Of a stretch of DNA of 64,000 bases, positions 51,859 through 60,962 are shown one piece after another (positions within the stretch are counted from its first letter, which is position 1; the number at the start of each line of letters is the position of its first letter). The notes under the pieces are model-generated. The model saw only the letters and a program-made list of their open reading frames with translations, ran no database searches and had not been told where the DNA came from. The position numbers were made by a program, and so were the translations under genes. Origin of the DNA: Paracraurococcus lichenis (GTDB taxonomy: Bacteria > Pseudomonadota > Alphaproteobacteria > Acetobacterales > Acetobacteraceae); NCBI RefSeq assembly GCF_030657435.1, contig NZ_JAUTWS010000013.1:62001-126000 (forward strand), read 5' to 3'.

Positions 51859-52033
51859 TCGCCTGCGCGAAAAGGCTTTGCCGCCGCGTCGTATACTGTA
51901 GGCTCGTGCCGATCGCGGTCGGGTGTGACCGCCCGAATGGGCGGATCGCTCTGTCAACCGGGGCCCTGCGGAGGCACCGCCTCCGCACCGGAACGCAGAC
52001 CGTCGCGTCCAGGATTCTCGAGGAGGGATCAGG

Positions 52034-52669
<636 letters not shown>

Positions 52670-52720
52670 GCCGCCCGCCGTCCCGCCGCACATTCCCGCC
52701 ACCGGAGCAGGAGGAGCATC

Positions 52721-53344
52721 GTGACCGAACATGGCCACACCGCGCCGCCGAGCGATCCCGAGCTGCGCATCAAGGCGCTCGAATCGCTGCTGGTCGAGAA
52801 GGGGCTGATCGACCCCAAGGCGATCGACGACATCATCGAGACCTACGAGACCAAGATCGGCCCGCGCAACGGCGCCAGGGTGGTCGCGCGCGCCTGGGCC
52901 GATCCGGCATACAAGGCGCGGCTGCTGCAGGACGCCACGAGCGCCATCGCCGAGCTCGGCTTCACCGGCGCGCAGGGCGAGGACATGGTGGTCGTCGAGA
53001 ACACCGAGGAGGTGCACAACGTCGTCGTCTGCACCCTCTGCTCCTGCTACCCCTGGCCGACGCTCGGCCTGCCGCCGGTCTGGTACAAGGCGGCGCCCTA
53101 CCGCGCCCGCGTCGTCACCGACCCGCGCGGCGTGCTGCTCGAATTCGGCACCGAGGTCTCGCCGGAGACCGAGATCCGCGTCTGGGACAGCAATGCCGAG
53201 CTGCGCTACTTGGTGCTGCCGCGCCGCCCCGAGGGAACGGAGGGCTGGACGGAGGAGCAGCTCGCCGCGCTGGTCAGCCGGGATTCGATGATCGGGACGG
53301 CGGTGATCGCGCCGCCTCCGGCCGCGGCGGGAGACGCGCCATGA
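52721..53344 (+). CDS. nthA: cobalt-type nitrile hydratase, alpha subunit
   Basis: This 207-aa subunit holds the metal that hydrates nitriles to amides. The metal site is VCTLCSCY with Cys104, Cys107, Ser108 and Cys109. Thr at the second motif position marks the cobalt class (iron enzymes have Ser). [15 protein letters not shown] at the start and [18 protein letters not shown] are family blocks. The stop overlaps the start of the first beta gene (ATGA). Cytoplasmic. Two of the Cys become sulphinic/sulphenic acids in known enzymes. Confidence 0.94.
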   Translation: MTEHGHTAPPSDPELRIKALESLLVEKGLIDPKAIDDIIETYETKIGPRNGARVVARAWADPAYKARLLQDATSAIAELGFTGAQGEDMVVVENTEEVHNVVVCTLCSCYPWPTLGLPPVWYKAAPYRARVVTDPRGVLLEFGTEVSPETEIRVWDSNAELRYLVLPRRPEGTEGWTEEQLAALVSRDSMIGTAVIAPPPAAAGDAP

Positions 53345-53652
53345 ACGGCATCCACGACCTCGGCGGCATGCATGGCCTCGGCGCCATCAACCCGGAGCCG
53401 AACGAGCCCGTCTTCCACGCGGGCTGGGAGCGCCGCGTCTTCGGCGTGATGATGGCGACCTTCGGCGGCGGCCACTACAATGTCGACCAGTTCCGCCACG
53501 CCATCGAGCGCATGCCGGCCGGGGAGTATCTGCGCAGCAGCTATTACGAACACTGGCTGCATGCAATGGAGACGCTGCTGGTGGAGGGCGGCGCGGTCGG
53601 CGCCGAGGAATTGCGCGCCCGCCAGGCGGCGCTGGCCGGGGGAGGCGCCTGA
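53341..53652 (+). CDS. nitrile hydratase beta subunit, N-terminal half
   Basis: This 103-aa product carries only the helical N-terminal domain of the usual ~220-aa beta subunit: [16 protein letters not shown], then [17 protein letters not shown] and [17 protein letters not shown]. Its stop overlaps the next ATG (TGATG) in another frame. The subunit thus seems encoded in two pieces, as in three-subunit nitrile hydratases such as toyocamycin nitrile hydratase. A single-base error joining both is the alternative. Confidence 0.88.
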   Translation: MNGIHDLGGMHGLGAINPEPNEPVFHAGWERRVFGVMMATFGGGHYNVDQFRHAIERMPAGEYLRSSYYEHWLHAMETLLVEGGAVGAEELRARQAALAGGGA

Positions 53653-54005
53653 TGCAGGTCGTCACCCCGGACAAGGTGCCGGCGCTGATCGCGACCGGCG
53701 GCTCGACCCGTGTCGACAGGCCGGTCGCGCCGCGCTTCCGCCCGGGCGACCGCGTGACGGTGCGCGTGCTGAACCCGGAGCATCATACGCGGCTGCCGCG
53801 CTACGCCCGTGGCAAGCGCGGCGTCGTGGAGCACGACCACGGCGTCTTCGTCTTCCCCGACACCTCCGCCCATCGGCAGGGCGACAAGCCGCAGCATGTC
53901 TACACCGTGCGCTTCACCGCCCGCGAGCTATGGGGGCCGGCGGCCGGCGAGCGGGACACGCTGCGGCTCGACCTCTGGGACGACTACCTGGATCCGGCCC
54001 CGTGA
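53652..54005 (+). CDS. nitrile hydratase beta subunit, C-terminal half
   Basis: This 117-aa product is the SH3-like C-terminal domain of the beta subunit: TPDKVPALIATGG, RFRPGDRVTVR, TRLPRYARGKRGVVEHDHGVFVFPD, YTVRFTARELWG and RLDLWDDYLDPA. It starts inside the stop of the N-terminal half and ends inside the start of the activator gene (GTGA). It should assemble with the alpha and first beta polypeptides. Confidence 0.9.
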   Translation: MQVVTPDKVPALIATGGSTRVDRPVAPRFRPGDRVTVRVLNPEHHTRLPRYARGKRGVVEHDHGVFVFPDTSAHRQGDKPQHVYTVRFTARELWGPAAGERDTLRLDLWDDYLDPAP

Positions 54006-54463
54006 CGGAGCCCGTCGGCCCGGACCCGGGCGGCGGCGGCTTCCGCGAGCCCTGGCAGGCGAAGGCCTTCGCGCTGGTCGTGCTGCTGCACCGGCAGGGA
54101 CACTTCGCCTGGGAGGAATGGGTGCGCACCCTGGCCGCGGAGGTGGCGGCACGCCCGCAGCGGGCGGAGGAGGATGCCGACGCGGCCTATCATCGCCAGT
54201 TCCTCGCCGCGCTCGAGGCCATCACGGCGGCACGCGGCCTCGCCACGGCGCCGGCGATGTCGGCGCGGGCACGGCAGTGGCGGCAGGCCTATCTGAACAC
54301 GCCGCACGGGCATCCGGTGGAACTCGCCAATGCCGGGGAGGCGGCGGCGGAGGGCGAGGGCCACGACGAGGACGAGCATGGCCATGATCATGCGCATGCC
54401 CATGGTGGCCTGCAGCCGCAGCGCGTGCCGGTCGCCATCAGCCCGGGGGCGCGCCATCCCTGA
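54002..54463 (+). CDS. nitrile hydratase activator with His-rich tail
   Basis: This 153-aa protein has FREPWQAKAFALVVLLHRQGHFAWEEWVRTLAAEVA, the mark of nitrile hydratase accessory proteins (P14K/NhlE type) that deliver cobalt and swap subunits. The fold is related to the beta N-terminal domain. Uncommon is the C-terminal HDEDEHGHDHAHAH tail (about residues 120-135), well suited to hold Co or Ni. The GTG start overlaps the previous stop; the 126-bp gap downstream ends the operon. Confidence 0.88.
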   Translation: MTEPVGPDPGGGGFREPWQAKAFALVVLLHRQGHFAWEEWVRTLAAEVAARPQRAEEDADAAYHRQFLAALEAITAARGLATAPAMSARARQWRQAYLNTPHGHPVELANAGEAAAEGEGHDEDEHGHDHAHAHGGLQPQRVPVAISPGARHP

Positions 54464-54589
54464 CCGGAGGGCGGCCGCGTCCTCGCGACGCCCGCGCCGT
54501 CCGCCCCGCTGCTTCCGCAACCGGCCGGAGGACCGTAAGCTGGCGGCGGAAGCGCGCGCCCGGAACGACGCGCCCGAGGAGACGGTCCC

Positions 54590-55861
54590 ATGAAGATGAT
54601 GTGGTTCCACCTCATGCCCTATACCGAGCTGCCGGAGGATTTCCGGCAGAAGCATCCTTCGGTCTGGGTGGACATCCACAGCTCGCTCTTCGACCCGAAG
54701 CGCGCGCACCTGATGTACAACGACTTCATGGACGAGTTGGAGTTCGCGGCCGATTGCAGCTACGACGCCATCTGCGTCAACGAGCACCATTCGAACGGCT
54801 ACGGCCTGATGCCGAGCCCGAACCTGATCGCCTCGGCGCTGGCGCGGCGGACCACGCAGGTGCCGATCTGCGTGATGGGGAACTCGCTGGCGCTCTACAA
54901 CCCGCCGACCCGCGTCGCAGAGGAATTCGCGATGCTCGACGTCATCAGCGGCGGGCGGCTGATCGCGGGCTTTCCCGTCGGCACGCCGATGGACACCTGT
55001 TTCGCCTATGGCCAGAACCCGTCCATGCTGCGCGAGCGGTATCTCGAGGCGCATGACCTGGTCATCAAGGCCTGGACCGAGAAGGACACCTTCGCCTTCA
55101 ACGGCCGCTACAACCAGCAGCGCTACGTGAACATCTGGCCGCGCCCGGTGCAGCAGCCGCATCCGCCCATCTGGATCCCGGGCGGCGGCAGCGTCGAGAC
55201 CTGGCAGTGGTGCGCGCAGATGGACTATGTCTACTGCTACCTCTCCTACTACGGCTACAAGGCGGGCAAGGCGACCATGGACGGCTTCTGGGCCGAGATG
55301 GCGCGCCTCGGCAAGGACCGGAACCCCTACCGCGCCGGCTTCGCGCAGGTCGTCGCCGTCGCCGAGAGCCGCCAGCAGGCGCTCGACCTCTACACCGAGC
55401 CGGCCGAGTATTTCTTCAACCGCTGCCTGCACATCGACCCGCGTTTCGCCGCGCCCGCCGGCTACAGCACGGAGGCGACGCAGCGCGCCGGCCTCGAGAG
55501 CATGGTGAAGAAGGCGGCGAATGCGCAGACGCTGATCCAGGGCGACAAGACCAACCGCGGCATGACCATGGCCGACTTCGTCGAGCGCGGCTATGTCGTG
55601 ATCGGCAGCCCGGACGAGGTGCTGGAGCAGCTCAACGCGCTCGCCGACGACCTGCATGTCGGCCATCTCATGCTGCTCATGCAGTTCGGCAACATGGGCA
55701 AGGACCTCACGCAGTACAACACGCGCGTCTTCGCCGAGACGGTGATGCCGCGGCTGCGCTCGCGCTTCGCGGAATACGAGGACCGCTGGTGGCCGCAGCC
55801 GATGGAGGCGGGCGAGCGGGCGCCGCTGCCCGCCTTCGCGCCGAAGCTCGCGGCGGAGTAG
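54590..55861 (+). CDS. luciferase-like flavin monooxygenase
   Basis: This 423-aa enzyme of the bacterial luciferase/LLM superfamily uses reduced FMN. Blocks are FAADCSYDAICVNEHHSNGYGLMPSPNLIASALARRT, RVAEEFAMLDVISGGRLIAGFPVGTP and WPRPVQQPHPPIWIPGGGS. It is longer than common members (~330-370 aa) owing to an insertion and a Pro-rich tail. It heads a tight four-gene run with two hydrolases and an SDR, suggesting ring or C-S/C-N bond oxidation followed by hydrolysis. Substrate unknown. Cytoplasmic. Confidence 0.88.
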   Translation: MKMMWFHLMPYTELPEDFRQKHPSVWVDIHSSLFDPKRAHLMYNDFMDELEFAADCSYDAICVNEHHSNGYGLMPSPNLIASALARRTTQVPICVMGNSLALYNPPTRVAEEFAMLDVISGGRLIAGFPVGTPMDTCFAYGQNPSMLRERYLEAHDLVIKAWTEKDTFAFNGRYNQQRYVNIWPRPVQQPHPPIWIPGGGSVETWQWCAQMDYVYCYLSYYGYKAGKATMDGFWAEMARLGKDRNPYRAGFAQVVAVAESRQQALDLYTEPAEYFFNRCLHIDPRFAAPAGYSTEATQRAGLESMVKKAANAQTLIQGDKTNRGMTMADFVERGYVVIGSPDEVLEQLNALADDLHVGHLMLLMQFGNMGKDLTQYNTRVFAETVMPRLRSRFAEYEDRWWPQPMEAGERAPLPAFAPKLAAE

Positions 55862-55870
55862 GGGCGCGGC

Positions 55871-56653
55871 ATGAGCGAGCCCGATGTCTCGACCGTCGAG
55901 GTCAACGGCTTCCCGACGCGCATCTGGCGCAAGGGCAGCGGCGCGCCGCTGGGTTTCCTCGCCGGCTTCGGCGGGCTGCCGCGCTGGGTGCCATTCCTCG
56001 ACCACCTCGCCGAGCGACGCACCGTCATCGTCCCCTCGCTTCCCGGCTTCCCCGGCGGCGACCGCGGCCACGCGGTGCTGGACAGCCACCTCGACTGGGT
56101 GCTCGCGGTGCGGCAGGTGATCCTGGCGGCCGGCCTGCACGGGGCGGACCTGGCGGGCTCCTCCGTCGGCGCCTCCATGGCCGCCGAGATGGCGACGCTC
56201 TGGCCCGAGAGCGTCAGGCGCCTAGCGCTGATCGCGCCCTTCGGCCTCTATGACGAGGCGGATCCGCCCGCCGACCCCTGGGCGCAGCGCGCCGATGCGC
56301 TGCCCGGGCTGCTCTGCGCCGATCCGGAGACCTGGCGCGCGTTGAAGGCGGTGCCGGAGGGCGCCAACAGCGTCGAATGGCCGATCGAGCAGACCCGCGC
56401 CAGCGAGGCCGCGGCCCGCATCTTCTGGCCGCTCGGCAATACGCGGCTCGAGAAGCGCCTGCCGCTGGTCAAGGCGCCGACACTCCTGCTCTGGGGCGAG
56501 CAGGACCGCGTCATGCCGCGCCGCTATGCCGGGCGCATCGCGGAATGTCTCGGCGGGCCGAGCGAGTTGCGCGTGATTCCCGGTGCCGGGCATCTCGCGG
56601 AACTCGACCGGCCGGATATGGTGGCGGACGCAATCCTGTCCTGGGTGGGGTGA
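55871..56653 (+). CDS. alpha/beta hydrolase
   Basis: This 260-aa hydrolase has the oxyanion stretch GFGGLPRWVPFLD, nucleophile elbow LAGSSVGASMAAE (Ser in G-S-S-V-G), acid LLWGEQDRVMP (Asp) and catalytic His in GAGHLAELDRP. The usual G-x-S-x-G is slightly altered. It begins 9 nt after the monooxygenase gene and ends 4 nt before the next hydrolase gene, so the three are one operon. Role: hydrolysis of an ester, lactone or C-C bond from the preceding step (inference). Confidence 0.88.
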   Translation: MSEPDVSTVEVNGFPTRIWRKGSGAPLGFLAGFGGLPRWVPFLDHLAERRTVIVPSLPGFPGGDRGHAVLDSHLDWVLAVRQVILAAGLHGADLAGSSVGASMAAEMATLWPESVRRLALIAPFGLYDEADPPADPWAQRADALPGLLCADPETWRALKAVPEGANSVEWPIEQTRASEAAARIFWPLGNTRLEKRLPLVKAPTLLLWGEQDRVMPRRYAGRIAECLGGPSELRVIPGAGHLAELDRPDMVADAILSWVG

Positions 56654-56657
56654 ATCC

Positions 56658-57605
56658 ATGCCGATCGATCCCGGCGCCGTCGCCGTCCTGAACCTGATCA
56701 AGGAGCTCGGCCGGCCGCCGCTGCACCTGCTGAGCCCGCCCGAGGCGCGCGAGGCGAGCGCCAAGTCGCGCGCCGTACTCGGCGCCGAGCCGGAGGAGGT
56801 GGCCGAGGTCGAGGACCTGACCTGCCCCGGCCCACGCGGCCCCATCCCGCTGCGGCGCTACCGCGGCGCCGGCACCAAGGTCGGGGAGGCGCTGCCCTGC
56901 CTGCTCTACCTGCATGGCGGCGGCTGGGTGATCGGCGACCTCGACAGCCATGACGCGCCCTGCCGCCTCCTCGCCAATGCGGCGCGCTGCAGCGTGGTCG
57001 CGGTGGATTACCGGATGGCGCCGGAATATGTGTATCCGGCGGCGGTGGAGGATTGCGCCGCGGCGCTGCGCTTCGTCGCCGAGAATGCCGGTGCGCTGCG
57101 CCTCGACCCCAGCCGCATCGCGGTGGGCGGCGACAGCGCCGGCGGCAACCTGGCCGCCGTCCTGGCGATCATGTCGCGCGACGGGGCACTCCCGAAAGTT
57201 GGCTTCCAGCTACTGCTCTATCCCGCCACCGACATGGCGGGGGAGCGCCCGGCCTATGAGCGCTTCACCGAAGGCCTGATCCTGACCGACAAGACCATGC
57301 GCTGGTTCATCAACCACTACACCCCGGACCCGGCACGGCGGGTGGAGTGGCAGGCGAGCCCGCTCAGGGTGCCGAGCCTGCAGGGCGTGGCCAGCGCCTA
57401 TGTCATGACCGCCGGCTACGACCCGCTGGTGGACGAAGGGATCGAGTTCGCGCGAAGGCTCGAGGCGGATGGCGTGCGCGTGACGCATGTCCATATGTCC
57501 GACCAGATCCATGCCTTTCTCACCATGGGCAAGTTCATCCCGGCCGCCGACCTGGCGCTGCGGCAGGCGGCGCTCGCGCTCGCCCACCATTTCGCGGGGG
57601 GCTGA
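56658..57605 (+). CDS. alpha/beta hydrolase fold-3 (HSL-type) esterase
   Basis: This 315-aa carboxylesterase of the hormone-sensitive-lipase group has oxyanion motif YLHGGGWVIGD, nucleophile GGDSAGGNLA, catalytic Asp in AGYDPLVDEG and His in MSDQIHAFLTM. ATG 56658 was chosen over a longer in-frame start because it follows the previous stop by 4 nt and gives the family N-terminus. The SDR gene starts 3 nt after this stop. Together with the other hydrolase, two ester-like bonds may be cut in this pathway. Confidence 0.9.
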   Translation: MPIDPGAVAVLNLIKELGRPPLHLLSPPEAREASAKSRAVLGAEPEEVAEVEDLTCPGPRGPIPLRRYRGAGTKVGEALPCLLYLHGGGWVIGDLDSHDAPCRLLANAARCSVVAVDYRMAPEYVYPAAVEDCAAALRFVAENAGALRLDPSRIAVGGDSAGGNLAAVLAIMSRDGALPKVGFQLLLYPATDMAGERPAYERFTEGLILTDKTMRWFINHYTPDPARRVEWQASPLRVPSLQGVASAYVMTAGYDPLVDEGIEFARRLEADGVRVTHVHMSDQIHAFLTMGKFIPAADLALRQAALALAHHFAGG

Positions 57606-57608
57606 GCG

Positions 57609-58376
57609 GTGGCGGGACTTCTGGAGGGCAAGGCGGCGCTGGTCACCGGCGCCGCCTCCGGCATCGGGCGTGCCACGGCGCTGGCCTTCGCGCGGGAGGG
57701 CGCCTGGGTGGCGGCGGCGGACCGCAACCTCGACGCCGCGAAGGCGACCGTCCGCGCCATCGAGGATGCCGGCGGCGAGGCGGTCGCCATCGCCTGCGAC
57801 GTGACCGAGGACGCGCAGGTGGCGGCCATGGTCGCGGCGACGGTCGAGGCCTTCGGCAGCCTCGACTGCGCCTTCAACAATGCCGGCGTCGCGCCCTACC
57901 AGCTCAACTCGGCGGGCGTGCCGGCGGCGGATCTCGAGGAGGCGGCCTGGCTCGGCCTGATCGAGGTGAACCTGCACGGCGTCTGGCGCTGCCTGCGGCA
58001 CGAGGTGCAGCAGATGCGCAAGCAAGGCGGCGGCGCCATCGTCAATACCGCCAGCATCCTGGGGCTGGTCGGCGGCGGCGGCGCCGCGGCCTATGTCGCC
58101 AGCAAGCACGCGGTGGTCGGGCTGACCAAGGCGGCGGCGATCGACCATGCCGCGGAGAACATCCGGGTGAACGCGGTCTGCCCCGGCTATATCGAGACGC
58201 CGATGACCGAGGACACCATGCGCCGGCGCGGCGAGACCATCATCGCGCGCGTGCCGCTGGCGCGCATGGGCAAGGCGGAGGAGATCGCCGAGGCCGTGGT
58301 CTGGATGTGCTCCGATCGCGCCGGCTTCGTCACCGGGTCCTGCTGGCAGGTGGACGGGGGCTATACCGCCCGCTGA
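57609..58376 (+). CDS. short-chain dehydrogenase/reductase
   Basis: This 255-aa classical SDR has cofactor motif VTGAASGIGRATA, acidic Asp after the second strand (AAADRN, favouring NAD), NNAG, catalytic Ser in NTASILG, and YVASKHA (Tyr-x3-Lys). The C-terminal CWQVDGGYTAR closes the fold. GTG 57609 is 3 nt after the hydrolase gene. It ends the catabolic operon, oxidising or reducing the alcohol/ketone product. A hairpin follows at once. Confidence 0.9.
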   Translation: MAGLLEGKAALVTGAASGIGRATALAFAREGAWVAAADRNLDAAKATVRAIEDAGGEAVAIACDVTEDAQVAAMVAATVEAFGSLDCAFNNAGVAPYQLNSAGVPAADLEEAAWLGLIEVNLHGVWRCLRHEVQQMRKQGGGAIVNTASILGLVGGGGAAAYVASKHAVVGLTKAAAIDHAAENIRVNAVCPGYIETPMTEDTMRRRGETIIARVPLARMGKAEEIAEAVVWMCSDRAGFVTGSCWQVDGGYTAR

Positions 58377-58382
58377 GGGGGA

Positions 58383-58406
58383 GGCGCGGGGCCGGAACCC
58401 CGCGCC
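58383..58406. terminator. bidirectional hairpin terminator
   Basis: GGCGCGGGG, loop CCGGAA, CCCCGCGCC is a perfect 9-bp stem in the 35-bp gap between the convergent SDR and binding-protein genes. It begins 6 nt after the SDR stop. Likely serves both transcripts. Confidence 0.55.
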
Positions 58407-58411
58407 GCGGT

Positions 58412-59623
58412 TCACACATTGGCGCCTTCGATGACGCCGCCGAAGCGCTGCCAGGTCTGGCCGGTCCAGCGCTGCAACTGCATCTGCCGGATCGGATGGA
58501 AATTGGTCGCGGAGGTCGCGACCTTGATCCCCGGGATCAGCGTGGCCGGCACGAAGTCGTGGATATCGGCCACCTGCTTCATGATGTTATCGCGGGCAAA
58601 ATTGCCGCGGCACTTCTCCAGCACATGCATCAGCGTCTGGGCGATGCCATAGGCGAAAGGATAGCTGCCGTCCTTCATGTCGCCGTTCGGGATGTAGCGG
58701 CGCATGAAGTCCCGCCACTCGTTCATGCCCTTGTCCTCGTCCCAGGCCGGGTCGGTCGGGTCCTTCAGATAGGCCGAGGTGATGATGCCCACGCCCTTCT
58801 CCGGCCCGGCCGGCTCCATCACCGTGCCGACGCTGATGGAGACGTTCGTCAGGTAGTGGAAGGCCGGGCGCCAGCCCACGTCGAAGACGCGGCGCACGGT
58901 CTGGGCGGCGAATTTCGGCGTGGTCGCCGTCACCATCACGTCGCATCCCGCCTGCTGCAGGGTGACGACCTGGCTGTCGATGGTCGGGTCCGTCGCCTCG
59001 TGGCTGACGGCGCGGACCATCTGGTCGTAGCGGGCGCCCAGGACGTCCTTGACGCCGTTGACATAGTCCTTGCCGAAGTCGTCGTTCTGGAAAAGCAGCC
59101 CGATCTTCGCGTTCGGCCGCTGCTCCAGCAGGTGCTTCATGTAGATCTGCGCCTCGGTCCGGTAGCTGGGCTGCCAGCCGATGGTCCAGGGCGTGTCCTG
59201 GTAGTTGCCCCACTTGTCGGCGCCGGTCGAGAGGAAGATGTGCGGCACCTTGCGCTGGTTCATGTAGCGCAGGATGGCGCTGTTCGAGGCCGTGCCGAGC
59301 TGGTTGAAGGTGAAGGCGACCTTGTCCTGCTCCACCAGCCGGCGCGTCTGCTCCACCGTCTTGGGCGGGCTGTAGCCGTCGTCATAGGTGATGAAGTTGA
59401 TCTTCCGACCGGCGATGCCGCCCTGGTCGTTGATCATCCTGAAGAAGGCCTCGTGCGAGCGGCCGATCGAGCCATAGGCGCTGGCCGGCCCGCTATAGGG
59501 CATGGTGTTGCCGATGCGGAGCTCGGTCGCGGTCACGCCGGGCGTCTCCTGCGCCCGGGCGAGGGAGGGCGCCGCCAGCGTGGCGGCGCCGGCGGCAAGC
59601 AGGTGGCGGCGGGTGAGGATCAT
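58412..59623 (-). CDS. branched-chain-amino-acid-type ABC substrate-binding protein (copy 3)
   Basis: This 403-aa periplasmic receptor has a twin-Arg-like signal peptide (TRRHLLAAGAATLAAPSLARA). Its mature start GVTATELRIGNTMPYSGPAS, the block GWQPSYRTEAQIYMKHL, and NDDFGKDYVNGVKDVLGARY are shared with the two neighbouring receptors. The end RQMQLQRWTGQTWQRFGGVI is also common to all three. It is the most distal gene of the LivH-LivM group. The ligand may be an aromatic or amide compound rather than leucine, by analogy with catabolic Liv systems. Confidence 0.9.
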   Translation of the reverse strand: MILTRRHLLAAGAATLAAPSLARAQETPGVTATELRIGNTMPYSGPASAYGSIGRSHEAFFRMINDQGGIAGRKINFITYDDGYSPPKTVEQTRRLVEQDKVAFTFNQLGTASNSAILRYMNQRKVPHIFLSTGADKWGNYQDTPWTIGWQPSYRTEAQIYMKHLLEQRPNAKIGLLFQNDDFGKDYVNGVKDVLGARYDQMVRAVSHEATDPTIDSQVVTLQQAGCDVMVTATTPKFAAQTVRRVFDVGWRPAFHYLTNVSISVGTVMEPAGPEKGVGIITSAYLKDPTDPAWDEDKGMNEWRDFMRRYIPNGDMKDGSYPFAYGIAQTLMHVLEKCRGNFARDNIMKQVADIHDFVPATLIPGIKVATSATNFHPIRQMQLQRWTGQTWQRFGGVIEGANV

Positions 59624-59671
59624 TCCTGTCTCCCTGTCGTTGCTGTCCGTTCGTGGGGAAAGACGAGGCTC

Positions 59672-59691
59672 GGGGAGAAGGCATTCTCCCC
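59672..59691. terminator. intergenic hairpin between receptor genes
   Basis: GGGGAGAA, GGCA, TTCTCCCC is a perfect 8-bp inverted repeat in the 118-bp gap between two tandem receptor genes. It could partly stop or stabilise mRNA and so set different levels of the receptors. Confidence 0.45.
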
Positions 59692-59741
59692 AAGCCCCGC
59701 TTCTGTTTCTGTGCGCCGGTGCTCGCGCCGCGACGTCTCGG

Positions 59742-60941
59742 TCAGGCATCGGCCCCTTCGATGAGGCCGCCGAAGCGGACCCAGGAGGCGCCATCCCAGC
59801 GCTGCAACTGCATCCTCTGGATCGGCCGGTAGTCCTGCGGGCCGGTGTCTAGGGTGATCCCCGGCAGCAGCACCGGGATCGCCACGTTCCTGAGATTCGC
59901 CGCCTGGCGCATGATGTTCTCGCGCGAGAAGTTGCCGTCGCATTGCGTCAGCAATTGCCGCAGCGTGCGCCCCAGCGCATAGCCATAGACCGTATTGGCA
60001 TCGTGCAGGTCGCCCTCGGGCATCCACTGCTTCATGAAGGCGCGGTACTCGTTCATGCCTGGGTCGTCGCGCCAGGCGGCGTCGCCCTGCTCCTTCAGGT
60101 AGCCCGAGGTGATGATGCCGACGCCCTTCTCCACGCCCGCCGGCTGCATGACCGCGCCGACCGAGAGGGAGACATTCGTCAGGTAGCGCTGTGCCTGCCA
60201 GCCGATGTCGAAGGTCTTGCGGATCGCCTGCGCCGCGGCCTTGGGGCCGAGGGCGATCATCAGCACATCGGCCCCGGTTCCCTGCAGCGAGAGGATCTGG
60301 CTGTCCGGCGTCGGGTCGGTGATCTCGAAGCTCGCGGTCTTGACCGTCGCGTCGAAGCGCTCGGCGCCGATCACGTCGCGCATGCCGGCGATGTAGTCCT
60401 TCCCGAAATCGTCGTTCTGGTAGACGATCGCCAGCCGGAAGTCGCGGCGCTCGGCCAGCAGGTGCTTGGCGTAGATCTGCGCCTCGGTCCGGTAGCTGGG
60501 CTGCCAGCCCATGGTCCAGGGGAACTCCTTCCAGTTCCCCCATTTGTCGGCCCCGGTGGCGACGAAAAGCTGCGGCACCTTGCGCTGGTTGCAGTAGCGC
60601 TGGATCGCGCTGTTCGTCGGGGTGCCGAGCGGGTTGAAGAGGAAGGCGACGCGGTCCTGCTCCACCAGCCGCCTCGCCTGCTCGACCGTCTTCGGCGGGC
60701 TGAAGCCGTCGTCATAGGTGACGAAGTTGAGCTTCCGCCCGCCGAAGCTCGTCGTCTCGTTTAGCATGCGGATGAAGGCCTGCTCGGTGCGGCCGATGAC
60801 GCCATAGGCGCTGTTCGGGCCGCTATAGGGCATGGTGTTGCCGATTTTCAGCTCGGTCGCGGTGACGCCGGGCAGGTCCTCCGCGCGTGCCACCGCCGGC
60901 GCGGCCAGTGCCGCCGCCAGCCATCCCCGTCGTCCGAGCAT
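59742..60941 (-). CDS. branched-chain-amino-acid-type ABC substrate-binding protein (copy 2)
   Basis: This 399-aa receptor has a signal peptide (RRGWLAAALAAPAVARA) followed by GVTATELKIGNTMPYSGPNS. It has GWQPSYRTEAQIYAKHL and NDDFGKDYIAGMRDVIGAER, and the shared end RMQLQRWDGASWVRFGGLI. It differs from its neighbours mainly in the ligand-domain centre (RNLGTPTNS-like loops and TSFGGRK), so ligand preference may differ. ATG 60941 has GGGGAGAGGAAG upstream. Only 21 bp separate it from copy 1. Confidence 0.9.
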   Translation of the reverse strand: MLGRRGWLAAALAAPAVARAEDLPGVTATELKIGNTMPYSGPNSAYGVIGRTEQAFIRMLNETTSFGGRKLNFVTYDDGFSPPKTVEQARRLVEQDRVAFLFNPLGTPTNSAIQRYCNQRKVPQLFVATGADKWGNWKEFPWTMGWQPSYRTEAQIYAKHLLAERRDFRLAIVYQNDDFGKDYIAGMRDVIGAERFDATVKTASFEITDPTPDSQILSLQGTGADVLMIALGPKAAAQAIRKTFDIGWQAQRYLTNVSLSVGAVMQPAGVEKGVGIITSGYLKEQGDAAWRDDPGMNEYRAFMKQWMPEGDLHDANTVYGYALGRTLRQLLTQCDGNFSRENIMRQAANLRNVAIPVLLPGITLDTGPQDYRPIQRMQLQRWDGASWVRFGGLIEGADA

Positions 60942-60962
60942 CAGGCTTCCTCTCCCCTTGGG

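Noticed and set aside
53984..56140. 718-codon minus-strand frame
   Set aside because: Antisense to the nitrile hydratase activator and the monooxygenase gene; no recognisable domain.
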